This document shows positions 8,863-17,775 of a DNA stretch of 64,000 nt, piece after piece. The DNA is from Bacteroidota bacterium (GTDB lineage Bacteria > Bacteroidota > Bacteroidia > Chitinophagales > Chitinophagaceae), in assembly GCA_030706685.1 (NCBI GenBank), contig JAUZOA010000012.1, positions 35,685 through 99,684 on the forward strand. The letters run 5' to 3'. Positions within the stretch are counted from its first letter, which is position 1. Each line of letters starts with the position of its first letter. The notes under the pieces were generated by a model. That model saw only the letters and a program-made list of their open reading frames with translations. It had not been told where the DNA came from and did no database searches. A program made the position numbers and the translations under genes.

Positions 8863-10677
8863 CTAGTCCAGTTTCCATTCAGCTAGCTTAATAATAGCAT
8901 CTAAATTCACCGGGATCTCCGCATGCATATACACCTGGACAAGCTCGCCCCCATTACTATATTTTTTTACGTAAGCCGAAGCCTCTCCATTTTCATTTTC
9001 ACCCAGCACTATATCTACTTTTCTTTTATCGATTCCAAAAGTGGAAACCCACCTCTCCGGTAATCCACAGTATTTCCCTTTTTCGTTGACAAAACCAGGG
9101 AACAAACCTCCAAAAGCACGGGTGTCGGTAGGGCCATAGTCAAGACTGAGCACGGAATCAATACGGCGATCAGCCAAAGCAGTAATTTCCTGCCCTGCTT
9201 CATCTGTCTCATAAAAAAGAGGGTTGTTGCCCAATAAGATTATTCTTCCCCCATGATCAAGAAATTGCCTGATCAAAGAACTTTTACCATCCCTAATAGT
9301 GGCCTTTGTAAAAATATCTGTTGCATACACGATAGTCTTGCCCGCAGGCGATGCGGCCGATAAAACGTTGAGCAATGTGTCGGTATTAATGACTTTAAAC
9401 CCATTGTTGCGAAGATAATTCCTGATCCTTACATCGGCGCCGTTATGAAAATAGGCATTTACTTTTTTAGCATCATAATATACATAGCTTTCCTTCGTCA
9501 CCTTTTGAACAGGCAAATGGCCTTTCAGGGCATACAAATGACCATCATCAGACCCTATATACAGTAAGCTATCATCCAGTACCGGCGAAGAAAGAATAAT
9601 CCCATTCGTGGCAAATTGAGAAATCCGTTTGCCTGTTTTCAGATCCAAACAAAATAACTGCCCGTCGAAACAGCCTTCATAGATTTTGTCATTATTAATA
9701 AGCGGTGAGGACCAGATGGCCTGGGTTCCCTGGAATTTCCAGATCTCTTTGCCGGTATTCAGACTCACCGCTTGCACAAATGCTTTATCTGAAGTACCCG
9801 TTATCACAAACGTATCTTTAACAGCCACAGTAGAAATAATCCAGGAGATAACATGATTGACCGTCCACAGTTGCTTTCCATCATTGGCATCCAAACAATA
9901 TAAGTATCCATCCCGGGCTCCAAAGATTATTTTACCCTGGGTAATGACCGGCGCTGCCAGGATGGCCTTCCTGTCAAACCCAAATGGAACGGGGTCAACC
10001 GGCTGACCGACGACCTTAAAGGTCCATTTTACCTTACCCTTCATATCAAGACAATAAAAAACTCCTTCCGAATCCCCTATAAAAATCATGTCATTGGAGA
10101 TAGCCGCCGTACTTCTTACTAACCCGGTCGTTTTGAATTTCCAAACGATCTTTCCGTCTTTTGCATTGACCGCATACAAGTAACCATCATCGCTGCCGAT
10201 ATATAATTTGTTTTGATATAAAACAGGCGATGAATAATAATAATCGAACCGCCAGGGATAGGAAAGCTTTTCCCCAAGTTTCATTTTCCAGTTCAATTGC
10301 CCGCTCAGTTCATTTAAGCAGTATAGTGTTTGCCCGTTATCTGAGAAATAAATTTTACCCTCCTGGCAGGCTGCCGAAGAGTGAATAGCCTTAGCGGTAT
10401 GGTATTGCCATTTTATTGCCGCGGTCTTTTTATCAATGGCGAAAAATGTTCCCCCGGCCGTCCCAAAATAAACCGTCTTATTATCAATCAACGGCGTTGA
10501 ACGAACAGGGGCGCCTGCATCAAACTGCCAGGCTTTTGTATCATATACCTGGTCATAAGAAGTATGGCTGTAAGTCTGATGCGTTATATTATCACGGAAC
10601 ATTTTTGGCGTGCTTGACTGGGATGAACACCGGGTGAAAACAAAAAAGATGATCACCGAAAAAATTATTTTTCGCAT
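8863..10677 (-). CDS. PQQ-like beta-propeller lipoprotein
   Basis: About 604 residues. The N terminus MRKIIFSVIIFFVFTRCSSQ is a lipoprotein signal with the cysteine at residue 17. Residues 45-400 hold about eight repeats of the type YFxDxxGxxxCLDxxxGKxxW (for example LYCLNELSGQLNWKMKLG and LYAVNAKDGKIVWKFKTTG), the blade pattern of PQQ_2/PQQ_3 propellers. The quinone-binding residues of true dehydrogenases are not recognisable, so a structural or binding role is more likely. The last 180 residues form a separate alpha/beta domain containing LRNNGFKVINTDTLL and FLDHGGRIILLGNNP. The start at 10677 is chosen over 10728 because the longer form overlaps the upstream regulator and hides the lipobox. 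It likely follows the LytTR regulator in one transcript. Confidence 0.8.
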   Translation of the reverse strand: MRKIIFSVIIFFVFTRCSSQSSTPKMFRDNITHQTYSHTSYDQVYDTKAWQFDAGAPVRSTPLIDNKTVYFGTAGGTFFAIDKKTAAIKWQYHTAKAIHSSAACQEGKIYFSDNGQTLYCLNELSGQLNWKMKLGEKLSYPWRFDYYYSSPVLYQNKLYIGSDDGYLYAVNAKDGKIVWKFKTTGLVRSTAAISNDMIFIGDSEGVFYCLDMKGKVKWTFKVVGQPVDPVPFGFDRKAILAAPVITQGKIIFGARDGYLYCLDANDGKQLWTVNHVISWIISTVAVKDTFVITGTSDKAFVQAVSLNTGKEIWKFQGTQAIWSSPLINNDKIYEGCFDGQLFCLDLKTGKRISQFATNGIILSSPVLDDSLLYIGSDDGHLYALKGHLPVQKVTKESYVYYDAKKVNAYFHNGADVRIRNYLRNNGFKVINTDTLLNVLSAASPAGKTIVYATDIFTKATIRDGKSSLIRQFLDHGGRIILLGNNPLFYETDEAGQEITALADRRIDSVLSLDYGPTDTRAFGGLFPGFVNEKGKYCGLPERWVSTFGIDKRKVDIVLGENENGEASAYVKKYSNGGELVQVYMHAEIPVNLDAIIKLAEWKLD

Positions 10678-10709
10678 ACAGAAATGAATAAATATAAATG
10701 ATGATGATG

Positions 10710-11459
10710 TCAGAGTTCGCTGATCCACTTTCTGAAAAAAGGCGCCATTTCCTGGCTGATCACGATATGGTGATTCAAACCCGGCAGTAACAGGTCAACC
10801 TGCAATTTCACCCTGTCATAGGTCTTATACCCTTTTATAAATTCTACATTGACGATATACTGGCGGTTGGCCCTGAAAAAAAGACCTGCATCCAATTCAA
10901 GCTCCAGCTCTCCCAGTTTCTTATCCACTATATACTTTTTGCCTTCTTTATCCATAGCAAATACCAGTTTATCCTCTGTATAAATAAGCACAATGTCTTC
11001 GTTCTTCAGGGCTATATTTTCAATGCCTTTCTTTACCATCAATCTCGATCTCTTTTTCGGGCCGAAGTTCCTGACAAAAGAATGATAACTGTTAAAGTGG
11101 CTTTCCAACGCCTTATATTTCACCAGGGCTTTTTCGACATCACTATCATCAACAGGCTTTAAGAGATATCCAATGCCATTATGTTCAAACGCGTTGATGA
11201 TAAATTCATCATAGGCCGTAATAAAAACGACCGGGCAGGGAACAGTAATCTTATTGAAAATGTCAAAGGATAAACCATCCGGTAATTGTACATCGGAAAA
11301 AATAAGATCCGGCGCCTCGCTTACTGAAAGGTATTCAATACTCTCCCTGACGGTACCGAACGTGCGGCTCAATTCTGTCTCAACAGGGACCCGCCGCAAT
11401 ATCTTTTTGAATTCTTCGGCTATTAATCTTTCATCTTCGATAAGGATCGTTTTGATCAT
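10710..11459 (-). CDS. LytTR-type response regulator
   Basis: A 249-residue two-component response regulator. The receiver domain (1-120) shows the acidic pair in IEDERL, the phosphoacceptor in LIFSDVQLPDG, the Thr/Ser position in VVFITAYDEF and the conserved Lys in LLKPVDD. The C-terminal LytTR DNA-binding domain (about 145-249) includes the typical RANRQYIVNVEFIKGY segment. LytTR regulators are normally paired with a 5TM or 7TM histidine kinase, and none is encoded in the window. The beta-propeller lipoprotein starts 33 bp downstream on the same strand, so the two are probably co-transcribed. Confidence 0.9.
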   Translation of the reverse strand: MIKTILIEDERLIAEEFKKILRRVPVETELSRTFGTVRESIEYLSVSEAPDLIFSDVQLPDGLSFDIFNKITVPCPVVFITAYDEFIINAFEHNGIGYLLKPVDDSDVEKALVKYKALESHFNSYHSFVRNFGPKKRSRLMVKKGIENIALKNEDIVLIYTEDKLVFAMDKEGKKYIVDKKLGELELELDAGLFFRANRQYIVNVEFIKGYKTYDRVKLQVDLLLPGLNHHIVISQEMAPFFRKWISEL

Positions 11460-11583
11460 GGGTAATCACATTTTTCATTCAACAGCACAATAGGTACTGC
11501 TGCAAAAATAGTTATACTCCGGTCAAAACGTTTGTCATAAGCTGCTTGCTTGCTGAACGCAGAAGAATGAAGATGAACGGTAA

Positions 11584-12495
11584 TTATTCAGGGCCGTTTA
11601 TCCCGGAAAACCTTGAAGGCGCCACACCAAATTGACGCTTGAACGCTTTACTGAACGTAAATACATCCGGGAAATTACAATGTGAAGCAATGTCAGTTAT
11701 GGATAAGCATCCGGCCAGGACAAGCTCTTTAGCCAGCCCCAGACGCTTATTTAATAAATATTGGTACGGGGATATTCCAAAAGCCTGTTTGAAAGAACGG
11801 AAAAAATGAAACTCAGACATATTGCAATAAGCCGCCACCTGGTTTATTTCATCAATATGGATAAAATCATCATTCATATATCGCCTGGCAATCGTAAGCC
11901 GTCGCAATATTTCTTTTCTTGTTTCCGGCTTTACCGACCGGATACCATTCAGCGCCAGGTAATTTCCATATTCATGAAAAATGATCTTTTCAACCAGGTC
12001 AAGAAACCATTCCTTGTCAACAAGCTCATGCGCCTGGCCGCTGGAAACGGCCGTTACAAGATCATTCAGCTTATTACTAAATGTAGCAGCCCCAACAGGA
12101 TAAACTGCTTCAAAGAATTCAGGCGTTTTAAAATATCCTGCCAGATAATTATCAAAATCCGGGTTGTTTTGCGTAGTCATTACTGTAAAAGCCTCGGCCA
12201 CTGTAGCAGGGCAAATATCAATACAGATACTCTTTACTGTCTTTTTTGAATCAAAATAAGCATTGACATCGGGTTGCTGGCAGGCGAGCAGGAAATTACC
12301 TTCATTCACGGCATGCTCTTTATTTCCTACTTTATAATAAATGCAACGATTGACTACGTATTTGAGACTGAAACTGCGAAAAGCATTACTGGTAAACCAG
12401 TCGTTAAGTTCTGAATAATATACCACATCCGCGCCCGGGGGTTTATTAAGGGTCAGTTTGTTTTCCTCTGTGATGGTATGAAAGAAAGATCCCAT
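11584..12495 (-). CDS. AraC family transcriptional regulator
   Basis: A 303-residue transcription factor. The N-terminal 170 residues are a cupin-like sensing region without a clear ligand motif. The C-terminal 100 residues form the two helix-turn-helix units of AraC/XylS proteins. The first is IDEINQVAAYCNMSEFHFFRSFKQAFGISPYQYL; the second is SITDIASHCNFPDVFTFSKAFKRQFGVAPSRF, with the characteristic F-KR-FG-xxPSxF ending. No adjacent operon suggests its target. It may regulate itself. Confidence 0.88.
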   Translation of the reverse strand: MGSFFHTITEENKLTLNKPPGADVVYYSELNDWFTSNAFRSFSLKYVVNRCIYYKVGNKEHAVNEGNFLLACQQPDVNAYFDSKKTVKSICIDICPATVAEAFTVMTTQNNPDFDNYLAGYFKTPEFFEAVYPVGAATFSNKLNDLVTAVSSGQAHELVDKEWFLDLVEKIIFHEYGNYLALNGIRSVKPETRKEILRRLTIARRYMNDDFIHIDEINQVAAYCNMSEFHFFRSFKQAFGISPYQYLLNKRLGLAKELVLAGCLSITDIASHCNFPDVFTFSKAFKRQFGVAPSRFSGINGPE

Positions 12496-12615
12496 ATCTG
12501 CAAGCTATACTTATTATGAGGAAAGACAATCCCGTTCGTATAGCTGATGCACCGCAGGAATAAAATTAGCAGGATTTGACAAATGCTTTAGTCACACCGG
12601 GGTGGGTCATGTATT

Positions 12616-13113
12616 TTATTTGAGATAAGCGCCCAATACTTTATCCTGGCTTACTTCTACATAAATGTGTTCCTGTAAAGTTGTAGCAATAGAAAGTCCC
12701 ACATAATCGGGATGAACGGGAAAAGAATTGTGGCTACGGCCAACCAGTACCAACGCCTGTATTTTTTTAGGCTGGAAATCAAGAAAGGGCTTTAGTGCAT
12801 ATAACAATGTTTTACCGCTGTTGGCCACGTCGTCTGCGATGATGATCACCCGGTCGTTGAAATCCATTGTCCTGTTAAGTGTAACTTCTTTGGGATCCCG
12901 TTTATCCAGGGATATCCCGATAAGCTCTGTTTGCAGGGAAGATGTTTCAGCCAGTATTTGCTGAATACATTTAGCGACTACGCTTCCGCTTTCCCGGATA
13001 CCTGCCAGGATGATACTTTTCTCATCCAGGTTGTCTTCTATTATTTCGAGGGCCATCCGGCGGAGTTTTTTTTCAGCCACTGACTGATCGAGTATATATT
13101 TTTTTGCATCCAT
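12616..13113 (-). CDS. PyrR-like phosphoribosyltransferase
   Basis: A 165-residue type I phosphoribosyltransferase. The PRPP-binding loop is VIIIADDVANSGKTLLYAL (about residues 88-106), with two adjacent acidic residues followed by a Gly/Ser-rich turn. The hood region LIGISLDKRD and the C-terminal aromatic/Val strand resemble PyrR-type uracil phosphoribosyltransferases, so it probably acts in pyrimidine salvage. The RNA-binding role of Bacillus PyrR is not implied: no attenuator or pyr gene is next to it. It lies 11 bp downstream of the FkbM methyltransferase gene on the same strand. Confidence 0.75.
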   Translation of the reverse strand: MDAKKYILDQSVAEKKLRRMALEIIEDNLDEKSIILAGIRESGSVVAKCIQQILAETSSLQTELIGISLDKRDPKEVTLNRTMDFNDRVIIIADDVANSGKTLLYALKPFLDFQPKKIQALVLVGRSHNSFPVHPDYVGLSIATTLQEHIYVEVSQDKVLGAYLK

Positions 13114-13124
13114 AGTATTAATGC

Positions 13125-14048
13125 CTATGTTTTTTGTTTGCGATAAACGATATTATCTGATTCAATATCGGAATTTTCAATATAATCGTTGGCTGATTCA
13201 TCCAAAATAAACAATTCCCCGCTATCGCCAATCCTGTATGCTGAGTAACCCAAAGATCGTAATAAGTTATCAGCTTCCCGGTGACTGGCATTATTCCTTT
13301 TGGCCGAAAGAAATTCCATGACAACGACCGGGCTCATTTTATCAAGATAATATTTTAATCCTCTTATGACCCTGATCTCAGCGCCTTCAACATCAATTTT
13401 GATAATTGTCACCATTTCGGCATATCTCTCCAATAGTTTGTCCCCGGGCTTTGCGGTAATCAAAATTTTATTATGAGGCGTAGTAGTAAACCATGGCTCT
13501 CCCTCAAACTGTTCCGGCTCCGTTGTGCTATACTCAGTATACGATCCCGGGAACTCCACGAATTCAACGACCTCATCCTGGTCCGATAAGGCTATGTTGA
13601 ATGCTTCAATGTTAGGACATTTTGAAATATTACTCTTCAGTAAAAGGAAAGAGGCAGGGGAAGCTTCAACACTCATCACCTTTCCTTTTTTGCCTACGCA
13701 AAAAGATGCCAGCAACGAATAAAACCCGATATGTGAACCAATATCAGCAAAAAAATTCCCCTCTTTCAGATTTTTAAGAATAAACCTCGTTAGCCGGATC
13801 TCAGACGGGTGTGTTTTGCATCCGAGTAAAAACAGGTCCGTAGAGGCGGGAAGAGCAATTGTCGCTTTGGCTCCCCAAAAAAGACGAGTACGCCATCTTA
13901 ATTCTTTTCCCGTAATCCTGTAAATAATTAGTCTGAAAATAACGGAAAAAATATATTTGAATGGCGTATAGAACAACCGCCTGGATTTTGATGCCCGGGA
14001 TATATTTTCCAACCTGGAAAGTTTAGTAAGCAACCCCCTCAAATCCAT
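13125..14048 (-). CDS. FkbM family methyltransferase
   Basis: A 307-residue SAM-dependent methyltransferase of the FkbM type, usually acting on sugars or other small molecules by O-methylation. Motif I is FFADIGSHIGFYSLLA (about residue 94), the acidic post-I position is in VMSVEASPASF, and the family-specific IIKIDVEGAEIRVIRGL (about residue 222) is present. A basic, tyrosine-rich N-terminal 70 residues precede the domain. Substrate unknown. The gene is divergent from the Fe-S oxidoreductase gene at 14115. Confidence 0.85.
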   Translation of the reverse strand: MDLRGLLTKLSRLENISRASKSRRLFYTPFKYIFSVIFRLIIYRITGKELRWRTRLFWGAKATIALPASTDLFLLGCKTHPSEIRLTRFILKNLKEGNFFADIGSHIGFYSLLASFCVGKKGKVMSVEASPASFLLLKSNISKCPNIEAFNIALSDQDEVVEFVEFPGSYTEYSTTEPEQFEGEPWFTTTPHNKILITAKPGDKLLERYAEMVTIIKIDVEGAEIRVIRGLKYYLDKMSPVVVMEFLSAKRNNASHREADNLLRSLGYSAYRIGDSGELFILDESANDYIENSDIESDNIVYRKQKT

Positions 14049-14114
14049 ATACAGTTTTGTATTTTCAGCAAATCAATTTACAAGGCGTAAATTAGCGATT
14101 GTAATTCCGAAGCC

Positions 14115-15437
14115 ATGCAGATTGTACAACAAATTTTATTCGTCCTCCTGGGCGGAACAGCTACCTGGTTCTTTGTTAAAAAAGTAAAAGAGATCCGCCG
14201 CAATATCAACCTGGGACGTGATGAATCATTCAGCGATAATAAACCTCAGCGATGGAAAAACCTGCTACTCCTGGCTTTGGGGCAAAAAAAAATGTTCCGC
14301 AACCCATTAGTGGCCGTACTCCATTTCTTTGTATATGCAGGTTTTATCATCATCAATATCGAAGTGCTGGAAATAGTGCTCGATGGCATACTCGGAACAC
14401 ATCGCCTGTTTGCCGGGATGCCCGGCCCGCTGTATATATTTCTCATCAATGCCTTTGAGGTGCTCGCAGTCCTCGTGATCCTCGGCTGCGCCGTTTTTCT
14501 TATCCGCAGAAACATCATTAAGTTAAAAAGATTTATCAGCAAGGACCTCGATGGATGGCCAAGAAGCGATGCCAATTATATACTGATAACCGAGATCATT
14601 TTAATGCTGCTATTCCTGACCCTGGATGCCAGTGATACATTGCTGCAAACAAGAGGCGCTGAACATTATTCACAGCATTTAACCGGCGATTTTATTTTTT
14701 CGCAATACCTGCATCCCCTGTTGAACAATATGGGCAACCACGGACTAATGACCATTGAAAGAATTTGCTGGTGGTTTCATATCGCCGGTATTTTTGCTTT
14801 CCTGAATTACCTGCCTTATTCAAAACACCTGCACATCATTCTTGCATTCCCCAATACCTATTATGCAAGACTTGAGCCTTTGGGCGAAATGGAAAACATG
14901 CCTTCTGTACAAAAAGAAGTACTGTATGCCATGCAACCGGAATTGGCTCCAGCCGGTGAAGCAGAACCTGCGAAGAAATTTGGCGCAAAAGATATTGCCG
15001 ATCTCAGTTGGAAAAATTTGATGGATGCCTACAGTTGCACAGAATGCGGAAGATGCACGGCCGCCTGTCCGGCTAATATTACGGGCAAGTTGCTGTCACC
15101 CCGGAAAATCATGATGGACACAAGAGACCGGATGGAAGAGATCGGTAAGAACATGAACAGCCATGGTGAATATAAAGACGACGGCAAAAGCTTATTGCAT
15201 GATTATATTTCTGTAGAAGAATTGCGTGCCTGCACCACCTGCAATGCCTGTGTGCAAGAGTGCCCTGTCAGCATAAATCCACTGGATATCATTTTGCAAT
15301 TACGCCGTTACCTGGTGATGGAAGAAAGCAACAGCCCGCAGGAATGGGCGGCTATGTTTGGCAACGTAGAGAATAATTTTGCTCCCTGGAAATTCAGCCC
15401 CGATGAAAGGGACAAATGGACCAGCGAAATCAACTGA
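14115..15437 (+). CDS. Membrane-bound 4Fe-4S oxidoreductase (HdrC/NarI-like)
   Basis: A 440-residue protein. The N-terminal 260 residues hold about five membrane helices, resembling the haem-binding membrane domain of NarI-like subunits. They are followed by two 4Fe-4S motifs, CTECGRCTAACP and CTTCNACVQECP, separated by about 65 residues, as in HdrC, GlpC and LldF-like electron carriers. It probably passes electrons between a cytoplasmic donor and the quinone pool. The CCG-domain partner that typically follows such a gene is not here but at 30438-31220, with the Ehr operon and other genes in between. The start ATG is immediately downstream of the divergent promoter region (14049-14114). Confidence 0.82.
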   Translation: MQIVQQILFVLLGGTATWFFVKKVKEIRRNINLGRDESFSDNKPQRWKNLLLLALGQKKMFRNPLVAVLHFFVYAGFIIINIEVLEIVLDGILGTHRLFAGMPGPLYIFLINAFEVLAVLVILGCAVFLIRRNIIKLKRFISKDLDGWPRSDANYILITEIILMLLFLTLDASDTLLQTRGAEHYSQHLTGDFIFSQYLHPLLNNMGNHGLMTIERICWWFHIAGIFAFLNYLPYSKHLHIILAFPNTYYARLEPLGEMENMPSVQKEVLYAMQPELAPAGEAEPAKKFGAKDIADLSWKNLMDAYSCTECGRCTAACPANITGKLLSPRKIMMDTRDRMEEIGKNMNSHGEYKDDGKSLLHDYISVEELRACTTCNACVQECPVSINPLDIILQLRRYLVMEESNSPQEWAAMFGNVENNFAPWKFSPDERDKWTSEIN

Positions 15438-15505
15438 CAATTGAATCCCAAAGTCCCTATCCTGTTTATCTGAATTTCTTTCGGGATATCCCCTCCGGAC
15501 ATCAT

Positions 15506-16258
15506 TTACTTTCTTTTTTTTATCAATTCAAGTAAGCCGTTGATAAAGGTCAGCGGGTGAATCGGGTTGCCGGGCACATACAAATCAATTGCATATTTTG
15601 ATAAAAAACTCCTGTTTAAAGCAAGGCTTCCCTCAAATATTCCGCCACTGATGGCATCGGTCCCGGCAAGGATGATGATTTTGGGTTCCGGTATGGCGTC
15701 ATAACATAGTTGCAGGGGCTCGGCCATATTTTCAGTTATAGGGCCTGTTATTACAATGCCATCCGCATGACGCGGTGAAGCTACAAATTCAATCCCAAAA
15801 CGACCCATATCAAAGTTTACATTGCCACAGGCATTTAGTTCAAGTTCGCAGCTATTATCGCCACCGGCCGATACCTCTCTCAGCTTTAATGAGCCGCTGA
15901 AATATTCAGAAATTTCTTTTCTTATCAGTTCAGGGTTCAGTTGAACAGGTTCATAACGCTTTTCCCTTATGATAAGATTATTACGGTCGTTTGTCGCGAT
16001 CTTATAATCGGTCGTAAATTTTATTTTATGAGGAAAAGCAAAAGCGCATTCACCGCAAAACGTACATTTTCCTAAATCGATACAAACCGGGTTAGCCGAG
16101 ATGGCATTTGTCGGGCATATTTCCATCAGTTCATTTTCATTAATTTTTTCTGTACTGATAACAGGTTTGCCCCTGAAAATGCCGGGAACTTTTGCTTTCG
16201 TTACATCAGGAATGTATTGTTTCCCCTGGTGTAAGAGTATTTTCAGATTGTCTAACAT
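15506..16258 (-). CDS. Ehr complex small subunit: ferredoxin domain fused to HyfI/NuoB-like domain, cluster ligands lost
   Basis: A 250-residue protein. Residues 40-80 are half of a bacterial ferredoxin: Cys48 (ICP) with Cys65, Cys68 and Cys71 (CTFCGEC) can hold one 4Fe-4S cluster, while the usual cysteine before Pro76 is Phe75. Residues 130-250 are a NuoB/HycG-like domain (FGIEFVASPRHADGIVITGP, AISGGIF, DLYVPG). Of the four cysteines that bind the proximal cluster in this family, only Cys137 remains; the others are Asp134, Asp201 and Asn231. It is the last gene of the operon, 16 bp after the large subunit. I infer a complex I-like module in which electron transfer to a buried active site is broken or replaced. 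Confidence 0.82.
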   Translation of the reverse strand: MLDNLKILLHQGKQYIPDVTKAKVPGIFRGKPVISTEKINENELMEICPTNAISANPVCIDLGKCTFCGECAFAFPHKIKFTTDYKIATNDRNNLIIREKRYEPVQLNPELIRKEISEYFSGSLKLREVSAGGDNSCELELNACGNVNFDMGRFGIEFVASPRHADGIVITGPITENMAEPLQLCYDAIPEPKIIILAGTDAISGGIFEGSLALNRSFLSKYAIDLYVPGNPIHPLTFINGLLELIKKRK

Positions 16259-16274
16259 TTTTAATCAGTTTTAT

Positions 16275-17774
16275 TTACAAATCGTGACCACAATAAGACA
16301 AGTCAAAACTTTTATTGCAAATCGGAAAATCAGAGATTTCATTGTTCCGCACTGACAACGCCACAGCCAGCCAATTGTGGAAGGAAGGATCTTTGACCTT
16401 ATAGTGAATTAATTCCCCCGTGTCACCTGTAATAGCGCAATGACAAATTTCGCCTCTCCATCCTTCTACCAAAGAAATGGCAAATGATCCGCGGGATAAA
16501 CCCGCTAATTGGCCAGGCCGATGCACATTTTTTGACAGGCTTTGAATAAGCTCCCTTATGTATTCAATGGACTGGTTGATCTCTTTTTTTCGCATACGCC
16601 CCCTTGAATGAACATCGCCATGATTTTTTATCAACGGCTGATGTTGCAATTCGGGGTATAAATCATGAGGATGAGAAGAACGGATATCCCTGTTAATCGC
16701 GCTCATCCTGGCAGACATACCTACTGTTCCAATTATTGCTGCCTGTTCGGTGGTAATAACGCCGGTTTTTTCAAATCGGGCCAATGCGCTGGGCAAACTG
16801 AATAGTTCTTCCGATATCTCTTCAAAATCCCGTTCGTACTCATCAAATAACCGCGTTAATTCCTCCGCTAGTTCATGGGTAAACGGGAAATTTGTTTTAC
16901 CCGGACGCATTAATCCCTTTGCCAGCCGGTTACCACACCAAATCTGAAAGTAGTTTATTACCGGGGTCCTTAATCTTCCATAAACAGCGCTCCCTAATTG
17001 ATAAGCTATATCAGTACACATTGCGCTTAAGTCGCCTGTGTGTACAGCGACCCTCTCCAATTCCAAAGCCAGCGTCCTGCCTAATTGTAAATCTCTTCCC
17101 GGTTGAAAATTGCACAAGCTTTCCCAAAGGTTTACAAACGCTACAGTATGCCCGGCTACTGAATCTCCCGCGATATTTTCTGCCAATGTAACCCGTTGAA
17201 GCAATTTTTCCTTTTGGATAAATAATTGCTCAATGCCCCTGTGCTGGTAACCCAATTGTATTTCAAGATGAAGTATTTGTTCCCCGTTACAAATGAAACG
17301 AAAATGCCCGGGTTCAATGATCCCGGCATGTATGGGCCCCACGCCTACTTCATGCAATTCTTCACTTTCAATTTTAAAAAATGGGTAACCCGCAATCGTA
17401 CTGTCTTTAGCAGCGCGGTTAAATGGAAAACGAACCGGTTTGAGCCAGGGATGATCGACGTAATTTATGCCGAAGTTTTCATGTATCTCCCTTTCAAATT
17501 TTTCAAATACAAGCTTGTGTTTTGAAAAAGAAGGCAATGACTGTTTGACATCTACCACTGATGATGAGATATTTATCGAATGTTGTTCGTCATCGGCAAT
17601 ACAGCAAATAAGCCTGATCTTACCCCCATGCGGGAATCCGAAATAGTTTACACAATGAGATGCCCCTCCTTTTAATAAAGAGAAAACATTTTGCTCCAGG
17701 AACAAAGAGTACTCCAGTTCCGGGATGGAATGGACAGGAATGGCCTGGTTATTTCTTATGCTTATATAATTCAT
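16275..17774 (-). CDS. Ehr complex large subunit: HyfG-like (NuoC-NuoD fusion) without NiFe ligands
   Basis: About 499 residues. The N-terminal 150 residues resemble the 30 kDa subunit (NuoC), and the rest resembles the 49 kDa/hydrogenase-4 large subunit (HycE, HyfG), with HLEIQLGYQHRGIEQLF and DVHSRGRMRKKEI. The L1 position that reads RVCGIC in hydrogenases is here ENIAGDSVAGHT, with Ala and Ser for the two cysteines. The C-terminal L2 position (DPCxxC) reads FDLSYCGHDL, without cysteines in register. A NiFe centre therefore cannot form, which places it in the Ehr group. The start at 17774 follows the HyfF stop by one base (TGATATG); the longer ORF from 17819 would overlap HyfF by 44 bases. 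Confidence 0.85.
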   Translation of the reverse strand: MNYISIRNNQAIPVHSIPELEYSLFLEQNVFSLLKGGASHCVNYFGFPHGGKIRLICCIADDEQHSINISSSVVDVKQSLPSFSKHKLVFEKFEREIHENFGINYVDHPWLKPVRFPFNRAAKDSTIAGYPFFKIESEELHEVGVGPIHAGIIEPGHFRFICNGEQILHLEIQLGYQHRGIEQLFIQKEKLLQRVTLAENIAGDSVAGHTVAFVNLWESLCNFQPGRDLQLGRTLALELERVAVHTGDLSAMCTDIAYQLGSAVYGRLRTPVINYFQIWCGNRLAKGLMRPGKTNFPFTHELAEELTRLFDEYERDFEEISEELFSLPSALARFEKTGVITTEQAAIIGTVGMSARMSAINRDIRSSHPHDLYPELQHQPLIKNHGDVHSRGRMRKKEINQSIEYIRELIQSLSKNVHRPGQLAGLSRGSFAISLVEGWRGEICHCAITGDTGELIHYKVKDPSFHNWLAVALSVRNNEISDFPICNKSFDLSYCGHDL

Positions 17775-17775
17775 A

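Noticed and set aside
12616..13113. PyrR attenuation regulator
   Set aside because: No pyrimidine biosynthesis operon or attenuator adjoins it; only the phosphoribosyltransferase fold is supported.
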